Assembly: GCF_026914265.1 (NCBI RefSeq)
Contig: NC_069126.1
Location: forward strand, 41,637,237 to 41,701,236
Length of the DNA: 64,000 nt
Direction: 5' to 3'
From: Mya arenaria
Taxonomy: Eukaryota; Mollusca; Bivalvia; Myida; Myidae
In this document: positions 22,552 through 33,522 of the stretch, piece after piece
How the letters are laid out: each line of letters begins with the position of its first letter
Numbering within the stretch: the first letter of the stretch is position 1
Translations under genes and position numbers: made by a program
The notes under the pieces: generated by a model
What the model was told of the DNA's origin: nothing
Database searches by the model: none
What the model saw: only the letters and a program-made list of their open reading frames with translations

Positions 22552-23904
22552 ATATTTTTGATGTTATGCTTTGAAATGTTCAAAAAGCACTTTATTCAAT
22601 TGAAAATCAGTACGACACAGTTAGTCCAGTAAATTTCACTCAAAACCCTGTAAATTTATTATATTGATTTGCTCAATACAATGATCCCGAGGTAATCATA
22701 TCAAACCAAAGCCAACATCGGTCGTTTAAGTTTAAAGTAAAGTTAAGCTACGTGTCTTTGTATCTAATTCTTATGTCAAACATACCTACACGTATCTGGG
22801 TTAAATCAATCGTCGAACAACCTTCAAGTTTACCTCAAGTAGTGTCGTATTTCATGTCCCATACCTACCGATGCGCATAGACTAAATTGTTTGTCGATCA
22901 ACGTTTAAACTTCCTATACTTTCATTTGCACAATATGCTGACATGATGAAATGTGTTGTAGTCTTAAAAAGAAATCCATTCATTTTTGTACCCTTTCCAT
23001 AACAATATTTAAACACTTCTCTGATTTAAAATTATAATAAGAAAAAAGCTAAATGTTTAGTTTTAGAACTAAATAGACTGAACATATTATAGCACAATAC
23101 ATTTTCTTAGTGTATTATTTAAGTGTTATTAAACCTCGTAAGTTTTCGCAAAATAATATTGATTTAAGTTGACACGGAATGTATTGTGTTACCTTTTTAT
23201 AGATTTAGTTTAATAAGAACACTTCAAATAATTTAGACAAACGTGCATTACTTTATTACTCCGTTTTGTTTCTCACAAAACAAATGCCAATAACTGTCAC
23301 GTTTTCGCAAACATTGCCGGGAAGGGCTGAATCTCAACTTGTTATCATTTGTAGCCCAACACATTTGGTGGGGGAGACTTGATTTGTTTGTCAGTGTATG
23401 TATAATTTTTACGTCTTGAACTTAACAAAAAGAAAAAGAAAATGAACAATGACTAAACAAAACTGTGTAGCTTTTCGAAACTCTTGCTTTATTTCAATCT
23501 TTAAGGTTGAATTAAAGACTTGTTAGCTAGTTTTATTTTTGAATTTTGACTCAAAACAAAAACTGATTTGGTATGGTCTTAGGTCTGAAGATACGAGCGA
23601 CACAATATGATTACAACTAATGTCTTACTGATCTCACAAAATCTCAGTCAAAAGCCGCAGATGCGCAAGTTCCTGAAACATATACCAATCAAATCGAATG
23701 AGTGTATGTCCAATGTTTGTTTAAAAATGATTAACAGGACACAATATGTTGGCCATTTTCTCCCCTGAATGACGAAAAGTTTTGTTTTACAGAAATAAGA
23801 ACTCTGTAGCAAAATTCCAGGTGCACAAGCTCACTTTTTTACATGCTATGTAAAATAATTTTGTGGATATATATTCGACACAACACTTGCGAAAAACCAG
23901 TACG
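22552..23904. other. C-D interval, no gene recognised
   Basis: AT-rich. Near 23500-23620 it resembles DNA upstream of E and I (TGGTATGGTCTTAGGTCTGA), and near 23260 DNA upstream of G and H. It looks like a mosaic of family flanks. Confidence 0.5.
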
Positions 23905-24495
23905 GAAACGGGGTTGCATCAGGGCTCGAGGCATCAAAACTGGTCTGTATCTATTGATCAATTTTCTCCCTTTGGTTTCTTTTCCAAATCTTGAGTATCA
24001 TCCATTTCATCGCTTGTGTGTTCCAAAATGCCAATGTTATCTTTTCTCTCGGTCTCTAAATGTAAGTCTCCGATCTTTGTAAGCATACCAAATTCTTTGA
24101 CGTTCATTAGCGAGATACTTCGTTGACGCTGACATTCCAGTATTTGCAATTGGTCTTTAAGGTAAACGCGCTCATGTTTTGTTCGTCTCAAAACAACAGC
24201 TATTTGTCGCTTTGTTCCGTATTTATAAGTGTTTCTATCAACGTCTTGTTTCTTTTTATTCAATCTCGATTGACATACTGCGATCAATAAACTCAATTAT
24301 TTGCGCTGTCTCGGAAAGCGACATTTCGCTTAACCGTGTTTCAAGGTCATTTCTTAAGCCGGTTTTATGATCCTTCCAGTTGGCTTCAAAGCTTTGAATA
24401 TTTTTTTACCTCTTCTTGCTCCATTTCGATTGACTTCCGTTGCTCTTCTTTTTTGTGCTTTTAATGAATGTATTCTTTCCTCAAGTGCAGCCATA
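23905..24495 (-). pseudogene. B-box family fragment, copy D
   Basis: Only the coiled coil and the start of the hinge are present, corresponding to about residues 150-330 of the intact copies. Recognisable parts are KYGTKRQIAVVLRRTKHERV, ISLMNVKEFGMLTKIGDL and GILEHTSDEMDD. B-boxes and propeller are absent on either side, and a frame break lies near 24290-24420. It is a dead fragment, possibly left by unequal exchange or deletion. Confidence 0.85.
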
Positions 24496-25004
24496 GACTT
24501 CTTCTGCACAGTTATTTGATCAAAAATTGTCTTACTTAAAAAAGTTGAAAATTCACCGTTTCCGTTCCTTATTCGAGTTTAAAAAAGGAATATGGAACTA
24601 GTTCCTTATTCCTTATTCGACTTATTGTGCGTTATAAAGTACTTGAAATGCTATATCCCTTTGAATAAGACGACGCATTTATTCAAATTATTTGATAAAA
24701 TCAATGTTCAATTGATATTTCGTCAAAAATGAGCAAATTCAGCACTTTGAAATTGAGTATTTTTCGTAAATTCTGTTCCTTATTCGGATTTAGAGCGTTT
24801 TCAAGGCACTTTAAATACTAAAACTCCCTTTAATAGAAAATGCTTTTCTAAAAACTGTTCATGTAGACCGCTTCTGCATAGTTATTTGAGAAAAAATAAT
24901 GTATTACTTAAAAAGTTTCTATTCTTTATTCAATTTTTTTCTTCTATTTTCGTGCATTATGTTATTCACAAAATTGTTTAATTGTTATGAAAATACGAAA
25001 TCAT

Positions 25005-25272
25005 TACAAAGAAATGATTTTATGCATATCTACAATAACTCATTTTGAATAAGGAACTAGTTCCCTATTCCTTATACAAAAAAGGAATAAGGAATAAGGA
25101 AATAACTTATCGTCCAAAAATACTATGCATTGGGGTTACAAAGAAATGATTTTATGAATATCTACAATAACCCATTTTGAATAAGGAATAAGGAACTAGT
25201 TCCATATTCCTTATACGAAAAAGGAATAAGTAATAAGGAAATAACTTATCGTCCATAAATACTATGCATTGG
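25005..25272. repeat. Two-copy tandem duplication, ~134 bp
   Basis: Both copies begin TACAAAGAAATGATTTTATG and end ACTATGCATTGGGGTTA, with a few differences between them. Confidence 0.8.
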
Positions 25273-25870
25273 GGTTATTTGTTTAAGCTAGTTTATACAC
25301 GCTCACTCTCACACTTGTCCCAACATGGAATCATCGGAGACGGCATCAACTTGAAGACAATGAAGAATAAAGTAAACAAATAATGTTCAATAATAAAGTT
25401 CAAGTACTCAGCCATTAGATACAAACATCAAGTGCAAACGAATGATTACAGCCGAAACAAGAGTACCAACATCTTAAAGGGATTCGCTCATTGATTGCAA
25501 AATTAATTTAATTTAAAGTTTTTTACAAAACAACATATTTTATGTCAACATCGGGGAAAAAGGTAATAAAATAGGCTCAAAATGCACCATACAAAATTGG
25601 GGAGTACCCAAATAATCCCCTGCTAAAATTTTAAACCATTTTAATTTCGTATCTGAGGAATTGGCGAACGTGAAAGGTTGTGCCCCCCCCCCAAATAACG
25701 CTTTCTTGTACTTCAATTCCAGGATCCGCCCCTGTTTAAAGACCACACTTATGAATTCCGTTATTAAGGCATTCTAGCAAATTATAGTAGCCTGATTGAT
25801 TGGTGGATATTATGACGTGATGTGACCAATGTATTCGATAAAGGTTAAAATATACATCAACTATTGCATA

Positions 25871-25965
25871 AGTCCTTGTGCCGAGTGGTGCAGGCACTCA
25901 GTTTTTTCTCTTGACTGCACCGTGTACTGTGCGCGTTCACCACTTTTACCGGAACATTTATTTTT
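25871..25965 (+). repeat. tRNA-derived SINE-like element (3' flank of E)
   Basis: AGTCCTTGTGCCGAGTGGTG carries an A-box-like motif. GCGTTCACCACTTTTACC some 60 bp later could be a weak B-box remnant. It occupies the paralogous position to 49471-49565. Confidence 0.5.
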
Positions 25966-26491
25966 CATACTAAAATATTATTTTGTTCCTGCAATTTTGG
26001 TATAATCAAGTAAAATAATTATAAAATAAATGTTTTCAGATGAATAACCTGAAAAATAATTTGAGCGAGTCCCTTTTAAGGTACGATACAGCCATACAAA
26101 ATCAGCGTTCCTACATAAAATATTTAAAAATAAAAATTTCAAATAGTAGAATAATAAATAAATCATTTGTATGCCTTCTTTAATTAACAAAAATGGTAAA
26201 AACATTTTATTTCTATCTATTTACTTCAAATCACAATATAAAACATAGAGCTTATCTAGCTCGACTTCATAAACAAAGTACTCCTTTTGCAATCAAAGCA
26301 TGTTTATATTTCTAATAGAAATAATCTCGTGCAATTTATTTGCAGAATGCAGGATTAAACTTCCTTCATTATTAACATAAAGCTAACAACGATAAACAAT
26401 TGGCGAATACCCCAAAAAGCGAAACCAGAAGACGCGCACAGATCTTGCACACTAGTAGTAAACTTTATGACGGAGTGGCTAGTCATGTTAT

Positions 26492-28531
26492 TTATTTGAA
26501 GGAGTATACATGCAGGTAATTATCATCGCGACATCCGATTATGAGTCTATCTTTCTGATCGTCCAGAGCAACACACATTGGGCTATTGATGTTCTGAACA
26601 ACCACACGGTTACATCTGTTATTAGCAGACGATGCCTGATGAACGTTGTTGGAATCTTCACCACAAATGTAGATGTTTCCTTCACTGTCTCTCGCTACCC
26701 CTTTCGCTTTTTTGAGATCGTTTTGTTGATACGATTTGTAGAACCATTTTCGATCTGTTAGGGTTTTTTTGCTTGAGTATCGACCTTGTAGCAGGACACT
26801 CTCGTGTTTTCCGAGAGAACTATGGACGACACATCGAAAACAAAAACTTTCTTTAAGTGTTTGATGTATTCCAAACCTTCGTCACCGGATTGATATATGG
26901 ATACATCTATATAACATCCCGTTCTAATTTCAATATGTACGTCGTCAACTGCCGTGCTGTCAAAATTATCATTATTCCCAAACAAAATCATCAGCCGAGA
27001 GTCGAACACAGTAAGGCTCAGTGGTTGATTACGGGTCAAAAATGCAGTAAATGGATGTCTTGTTTATGCGATGGTTTGTCACTTTCTTAAGGTCTGAATA
27101 ACAGACATAGCAATTCTCTCCATCGTAGCACATATCGACCGGCTGTCCGGGCAGCGAGTGTTCACAAATTAAGTCAAATTTACGACTGAAGAGCTTAAGT
27201 TTTCTGTTGCTACAATCAGCAACAAGAACTCCATATTCAATTAAGTAAACTGCAACAATACTGCACGTGTTTACCTCAGTCTCTGATCTAACAGTGAATA
27301 AAATTATAGTCATTTTATGCCCGATTTGTCTTTCTAAAAACCGTTTGGATGACCTTTGTTTTGCATCAGGGGTCGCAACATGAGAGACAGTCTGTATGGA
27401 TTTATCTATTTTCTTTAGCGTTTTGGGCAATTTTTGGTTTGCACCAGGGTTCGAGGCATCAAAACTGGTCTGTATGGATGCATCTATTGTCTTTAGCGTT
27501 TTGGGCGACCTTTGGTTTGCATCAGAGTTTGGGGCAACAAAACTGGTCTGTATGGATTTATCGATTGTCTCCCTTGGTTTATTTTCCGAATCTAAAGTGA
27601 CAAGCATTTCATCGCTTGTGTGTTCCAAGACGTCAAGTTCATTTTTGCCCTTCTCTTCTAAAGAAACTCGGCCATCGTTGTTAGCAAATCGTTTTTTTGA
27701 CGTTCATAAGCACGATACTTTGCTGACGCTGAAGTTCCAGTGTCTGCAGTTTCTCTTTTAAATTAGCTCGTGCATGCTTCGTTCGTCTCAGAACAACAGA
27801 GATTTGACGCTTAGTTCCATGTTTCATAAGCGTGTCTATCAATGACTTATTCCTGTTTATCTCAGTTTGGATTTCTTGACCGCTATTAATATGTTCGATC
27901 AGTTTCTTTGTCTCGGTGAGCGACATTTCGCTTAACTGAGTTTCAAGGTCATTTCCCAAACAGGTTATTTGATCCTTCCATTTCTCTACCAAACATTTAA
28001 TGTTGGTTTTAACCTCTTGTTACTCTATTTCAATTGTCTTCCGTTGCTTTTCCTTTTGTGATTTTAATGCCTGTGTTCTGTCTTGAAGTTCAGCCATTAT
28101 GTTAATATCCGAATCGGCAGGATCAACAACACCTAGATCATGGACATTTTCGCATTTTCGATGGCTCTCAGTGAGACAGAAAACGCAAACGAAGACTTCA
28201 TGGTCTTCTCATTCGTATGCGATCTCAATGTCAGGATGAGTTTCACAGGTCGATAGTTGCCTTATGGTCGTAAACGGTGTTATGTCCGCTGAAATATCAT
28301 CATTCTTTAACAGCGAGTGTTCTCTTGTTACTTTGTTTCTTTTGTGATCGCGACAACAGGTTTGGCACAAATACTCGGCACATGTCACACAAAATCCAAT
28401 TGCTTCTTCGAAAGAATCATCATACTGGTATGGTTCACAAAGATTGGTTCTTTCTTCCCATGACATTCATTTTCGTTGATTTCCGTGGACGTTTCCTGGC
28501 ATTGAATATGCTCTTTAACACTCGTGGCCAT
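26492..28531 (-). pseudogene. B-box/propeller gene copy E, broken
   Basis: Full-length homologue of copy I, from an ATG at 28531 to a TAA at 26492. At least five disabling changes are visible by comparison with I: a small deletion near 28440 before B-box 1; a stop replacing a B-box 2 cysteine codon near 28210; a stop in the coiled coil near 28018 (CAA to TAA); a frameshift near 27670; and frameshifts near 27035 and in a T run near 26765. The hinge has three repeat units (27400-27560). Much of the protein is still well conserved, so inactivation looks recent. Confidence 0.85.
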
Positions 28532-28803
28532 TTTTAAATATCGTTATTTTTTAGTTTTATATTAAACAGTAATGTATTCACGAATAAACACGCTATTCAA
28601 GTGAAAATCCATACAAAACAGATAGACAAGTCCTGCAAAGATAACGCAAGTCTGTGTCGACTTATCTATTTGCGGAATATATATTAATACAATGAGTCAG
28701 AATTAGTTATATCACCGGAACGATCAGCGGCCACTAAAATAGCGTTGTTTTAAAGTCAGCCTTAGCTAGTTTCGTATTCCATGCCTACGCATTTGTCTTT
28801 GTT

Positions 28804-29545
28804 ACCGTGACCTTGGCGTTTCTACGGAGCTCCATGGCGTTGTGCCGCGTTCCTGAGGAGTTCTAGTTGGTGAGTGTCTCACAACGCTATCGAGTTGTCA
28901 CGGCGAGTGCACTGCATGCGCACTGAGCTCTCACTGCGCTCTTACTACGCTGACGGCGTGTTGTTTTACACTGCCTATAAAAACGATATCTCCATCAGTT
29001 CTCGAAACTTTCATTTGCTCTTGAACAGTTGAGGCCATGCTCGCCAAAAGAGGTGGGAAGGTGAAGAGGGCAGAGAAATATAAAAGCCCACGGCAAACAG
29101 AAGAAAGCCCCGATCGATGTTGCAAATAAGATATTGTGAAATGCATGTTTATTTGTATATATCATTCATCTATACTATTTTGGGGCTTGATTCATTGTCA
29201 TGCAAACGGCTATTGATACGGTAGAAGCTTATTGGGAGGGCAATCTTGATCGCCGGGACGGCTCAGTATAATCGTTGAAGAGCTCAGTAAGAAAAATAAA
29301 ACTCCTTATACGCACCATAGACGCAGAAAAGCGGTATAGACGCAGTATCATCTCAGAGCACGCCGTTAGATCGCCGTTCAAGTGCAATCGATAACTAGAG
29401 CCGACGGCGTTTGTTTTTGGCATGCTCAAAGTGCGCATCGTCGCTCGGCGTTCTATGCGATCCCACCGCGTTCACTGGCGATTCCACTGCGCGCAGATCG
29501 GCGTTCTGGACGCATGTGGGAACGCGGCCCTAGTGTGACACGGGT
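28804..29545. mobile_element. GC-richer DNA-transposon-like element in the 5' flank of E
   Basis: 742 bp with loosely inverted ends: ACCGTGACCTTGGCG at the left, CTAGTGTGACACGGGT at the right. A copy of 675 bp sits at the paralogous position beside gene I (52330-53004), so it predates the duplication. Its interior has a TATA-like CCTATAAAAACGAT at 28975, followed by a short basic frame (MLAKRGGKVKRAEKYKSPRQ) on the plus strand at 29038. No transposase recognised. Confidence 0.55.
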
Positions 29546-30910
29546 TTAATAGTATATCTGCTATGAACTATAAAAAAAAATTCAAATACAACATGTACTT
29601 CAGACAAATGTACAACATGATAATTCTAAAGTACATTTTGTCATTCATTACATTGTATAGTTATAGTTTCAACTTTACATTGTTGGTTATGGCTGATACT
29701 AATGTTGTTAAAACATATAGCCAAAACATTTGCTCCTTTTGTGTAATGTTCCTAAGCACATGTTTAATTTATATGTCTTGATGTTAACAAAGATATAACA
29801 ATAAAACATATTAATCCTTGCTGGCTGTTTATAAATCTCAAAGGTGGAATTCTTAAGATATAACAATAAATATTATTAATCCTTGCAGGCTAGCTTTTCC
29901 ACGCTATTGTTGTTTATAAATCTCGATGTTGAAATAAGGATTCTAAATTTGTTTATTTTCTGGAACTTGACGCAAAACACAAATAGTATTTGGTATGGCC
30001 TTAGGTCTGAAGATATGAGCGAAACAAGTTCTTGAGGTATATATTGTTCAGAAAGTCAATGACTTAACTTCTGTCGTACATATTTCACAAAATCTCAATG
30101 AAAAACCGCAGATGCGCAACTTCCTTTATTGAACAATATAACAATAAATTTATGTGACTTGAAGGGCGAACATTTTTGTTTTACAGATAACTTGAACCTT
30201 ACAATGAGAACATTTAAACAGGTGCGCAAGCTCACATGTTATAAAATAGTCCTATCCCATATAAACATTCTAGGTCAATTGGTTTTTGAGATATGGGCGA
30301 CACAAGACTTTTAGGGAGAAAAAAAACTCGTACCAAAATGGCAAATATATATGTATCCGCCAACGTGGGGGCATAATGCAAGCAAAAATAATAAAGTATG
30401 TCCAATATTCGTTTAAGATACGTGCGACACATGATTTTCGTGACACAAAATTGTGATCTATTTTTTGTCCTTAAAGGGGAAAAACTTATGCTTCACAGAT
30501 AAATTACAAGAACCTAAAATCTCAATCCAAATTTGCGGGTGCACCAAGCTTACATGTTGAACAATAGTTTTCTTTACCATGTTCTACGTCAAATATAAAC
30601 ACAAATTAATCAGCGAACGAAAAATGAAGCAGTGCAGTGCATTTTTATTTTCAAGTCAGTAATACATTACAAATAAACACTAATAAAATGCAGCATGTTT
30701 CATTGGAAATAACATCATAGAAAATTCATATCTATGATATTAATAACCTGTTTTAACACGGGGAGGTATATCTCACTGTTTCAAAATCAACCAGTCCTGC
30801 CAAGACATACAGCAGTACCATTCGGAGCTCCTCGGCCATTTTTATTGAAAACAACCGCGAATGTACACGCTGTTACATAATTAGAAGTAGTTCGTATTTT
30901 TTCAATTATG
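29546..30910. other. Distal 5' flank of E, paralogous to 53005-55020
   Basis: Non-coding and collinear with the DNA right of copy I (for example TGGCCTTAGGTCTGAAGATA at 29997 and 53396, and GTACCAAAATGGCAAAT at 30330 and 53752). The similarity stops abruptly at about 30910, where the hinge repeat array of F begins. Confidence 0.7.
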
Positions 30911-32538
30911 GATTTATCTATTTTCTTAAGCGTTTTGAGCAACTTTTTGTTTGCACCAGGGTTCAAGGCATCAAAACTGGTCTGATGGATTTATCTATTT
31001 TCTTAAGCGTTTGGAGCAACTTTTTGTTTGCACCAGGGTTCGAGGCATCAAAACTGGTCTGTATGGATTTATCTATTTTCTTAAGCGTTTTGAGCAACTT
31101 TTTGTTTGCACCAGGGTTCGAGGCATCAAAACTGGTCTGATGGATTTATCTATTTTCTTAAGCGTTTGGAGCAACTTTTTGTTTGCACCAGGGTTCGAGG
31201 CATCAAAACTGGTCTGTATGGATTTATCTATTTTCTTTAGCGTTTTGAGCAACTTTTTGTTTGCACCAGGGTTCGAGGCATCAAAACTGGTCTGTATGGA
31301 TTTATCTATTTTCTTTAGCGTTTTGAGCAACTTTTTGTTTGCACCAGGGTTCGAGGCATCACAACTGGTCTGTATGGATTTATCTATTTTCGTTGGCGTT
31401 TTGAGCAACTTTTTGTTTGCACCAGGGTTCGAGGCATCACAACTGGTCTGATGGATTTATCTATTTTCGTTAGTGTTTTGAGCACCTTTTTGTTTGCACC
31501 AGGGTTCGAGGCATCAAAACTGGTCTGTATGGATTTATCTATTTTCTTTAGCGTTTTGAGCAACTTTTTGTTTGCACCAGGGTTCGAGGCATCACAACTG
31601 GTCTGATGGATTTATCTATTTTCGTTAGTGTTTTGAGCAACTTTTTGTTTGCACCAGGGTTCGAGGCATCAAAACTGGTCTGTATGGATTTATCTATTTT
31701 CGTTGGCGTTTTGAGCAACTTTTTGTTTGCACCAGGGTTCGAGGCATCACAACTGGTCTGATGGATTTATCTATTTTCGTTAGTGTTTTGAGCACCTTTT
31801 TGTTTGCACCAGGGTTCGAGGCATCAAAACTGGTCTGTATGGATTTATCTATTTTCGTTAGTGTTTTGAGCACCTTTTTGTTTGCACCAGGGTTCGAGGC
31901 ATCACAACTGGTCTGATGGATTTATCTATTTTCGTTAGTGTTTTGAGCAACTTTTTTTTGCACCAGGGTTCGAGGCATCAAAACTGGTCTGTATGGATTT
32001 ATCTATTTTCGTTAATGTTTTGAGCACCTTTTTGTTTGCACCAGGGTTCGAGGCATCAAAACTGGTCTGTATGGATTTATCTATTTTCGTTAGTGTTTTG
32101 AGCACCTTTTTGTTTGCACCAGGGTTTGAGGCATCAAAACTGGTCTGTATGGATTTATCTATTTTCGTTAGTGTTTTGAGCACCTTTTTGTTTGCACCAG
32201 GGTTCGAGGCATCAAAACTGGTCTGATGGATTTATCTATTTTCGTTAGTGTTTTGAGCAACTTTTTGTTTGCACCAGGGTTCGAGGCATCACAACTGGTC
32301 TGTATGGATTTATCTATTTTCGTTAATGTTTTGAGCAACTTTTTGTTTGCACCAGGGTTCGAGGCATCACAACTGGTCTGATGGATTTATCTATTTTCGT
32401 TAATGTTTTGAGCACCTTTTTGTTTGCACCAGGGTTCGAGGCATCAAAACTGGTCTGATGGATTTATCTATTTTCTTTGGCGTTTTGGGCGACCTTATGT
32501 TTGCATCACAGTTTGCAGCATCAAAACTGGTCTGTATG
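30911..32538 (-). repeat. 77/78-bp minisatellite from the hinge of gene F, about 21 units
   Basis: Unit starts (GATTTATCTATTTT) lie at 30911, 30988, 31066, 31143, 31221, 31299, 31377, 31454, 31532, 31609, 31687, 31764, 31842, 31919, 31996, 32074, 32152, 32229, 32307, 32384 and 32461; the unit beginning at 32461 is the diverged founder-like one. In the 78-bp units the minus strand encodes IDKSIQTSFDASNPGANKK plus seven more residues, the same 26-residue repeat found once to three times in the other copies. Units of 77 bp mostly lack one T (GTCTGATGG instead of GTCTGTATGG) and shift the frame. Confidence 0.95.
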
Positions 32539-33522
32539 GATTTATCGATTGTCTCCCTTGGTTTATTTTCAGAATCTAAAGTGACAAGCACTTCATCGCT
32601 TGTGTGTTCCAAAACGTCAAGTTCATTTTTGTCTTCCTCTTCTATAGATAACTCGGCGATCGTTGTTAGCAAATAAAGTTCTTTGACATTCATAAGGACG
32701 ATACTTTGTTGACGCTGACGTTCTAGTGTCTGTAGCTTCTCTTTCAGATTAGCTCGTGCATGGGTCGTTCGTCTCAGAACAACAGAGATTTGACGCTTAG
32801 TTCCATGTTTCATAAGCGTGTCTATCAATGACTTATTCCTGTTTATCTCAGTCTGGATTTCTTGATAGCCGTTAATATGTTCGATCAGTTTCCTTGTCTC
32901 GGACAGCGACATTTCGCTTAACTGTGTTTCAAGGTCATTTCCCAAGCAGGTTATTTGATCCTTCCATTTCTCTACCAAACTTTGAATTTTGGTTTTAACC
33001 TCTTGTTGCTCTATTTCAATTGTCTTCCGTTGCTTTTCCTTTTGTGATTGTAAAGCCTGTATTCTGTCTTTAAGTTCTGCCATCATGTCAACATCCGAAT
33101 CGGAAGAATCAAATACACCTAGATCATGGACATTTTCGCATTTCCGATGACTCTCAGTGAGACAAAAAACGCAAACCAGGCTTCATGGTCTCCGCATTCG
33201 TATGCGATGTTGTTATTAGGATGAATATCGCAGGTCGATAGTTCCTTAATGGTCTTAAACGGTATTATGTCCGCGGGAATATCATCATTCTTTAGCAGCG
33301 AGTGTTCTCTTGTTATTTTGTTTCTTTTGTGATCGCGACAACAGGTCTGACACAAATACTCGGCACATGCCACACAGAATACCGTTGCCTCATCAAAACA
33401 ATCGTCATACTGGCATGGTTCATAAAAAATAGGTTATTTCTTCTTATTGCATTCAGTTTCATTACATTCATTAATCGTCCATGGCATTGAAGATTTTCCG
33501 CAATGTCTGTTTCCATTCTCAT
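30911..33522 (-). pseudogene. B-box gene copy F, propeller replaced by repeat expansion
   Basis: B-boxes and coiled coil are recognisable from 33522 down to 32540. The N-terminal region (MRMETDIAENLQCHGRL) has frame breaks near 33430-33480, and a 1-bp loss near 33178 shifts the frame inside B-box 2. The 228-codon coiled-coil part (33086-32400) is nearly identical to that of copy I. After the hinge, instead of one to three repeats and a propeller, there is the 21-unit array, which ends directly in unrelated flank at 30910. About 1 kb of propeller coding sequence is missing. Confidence 0.85.

Larger units (their letters stand above)
24496..26491. other. D-E interval with local repeats
   Basis: 24500-25270 is rich in GGAATAAGGAA/CCTTATTCC words and holds a ~134-bp tandem duplication (starts 25005 and 25139). 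From about 25300 to 26490 the sequence is paralogous to 48890-50090, the 3' flank of copy I, including the SINE-like element. No coding sequence is supported. Confidence 0.6.

Noticed and set aside
29038-29110. Histone H2A-like N-terminus in the short basic frame
   Set aside because: Resemblance limited to a GGKVK-like basic patch; no histone fold follows and the copy near gene I lacks the ATG.
30951-32226. Plus-strand repeat frames in the minisatellite (FLFAPGFEASKLVCMDLSIF type)
   Set aside because: They are the antisense of the hinge repeat, which is coding on the minus strand in the intact family members.
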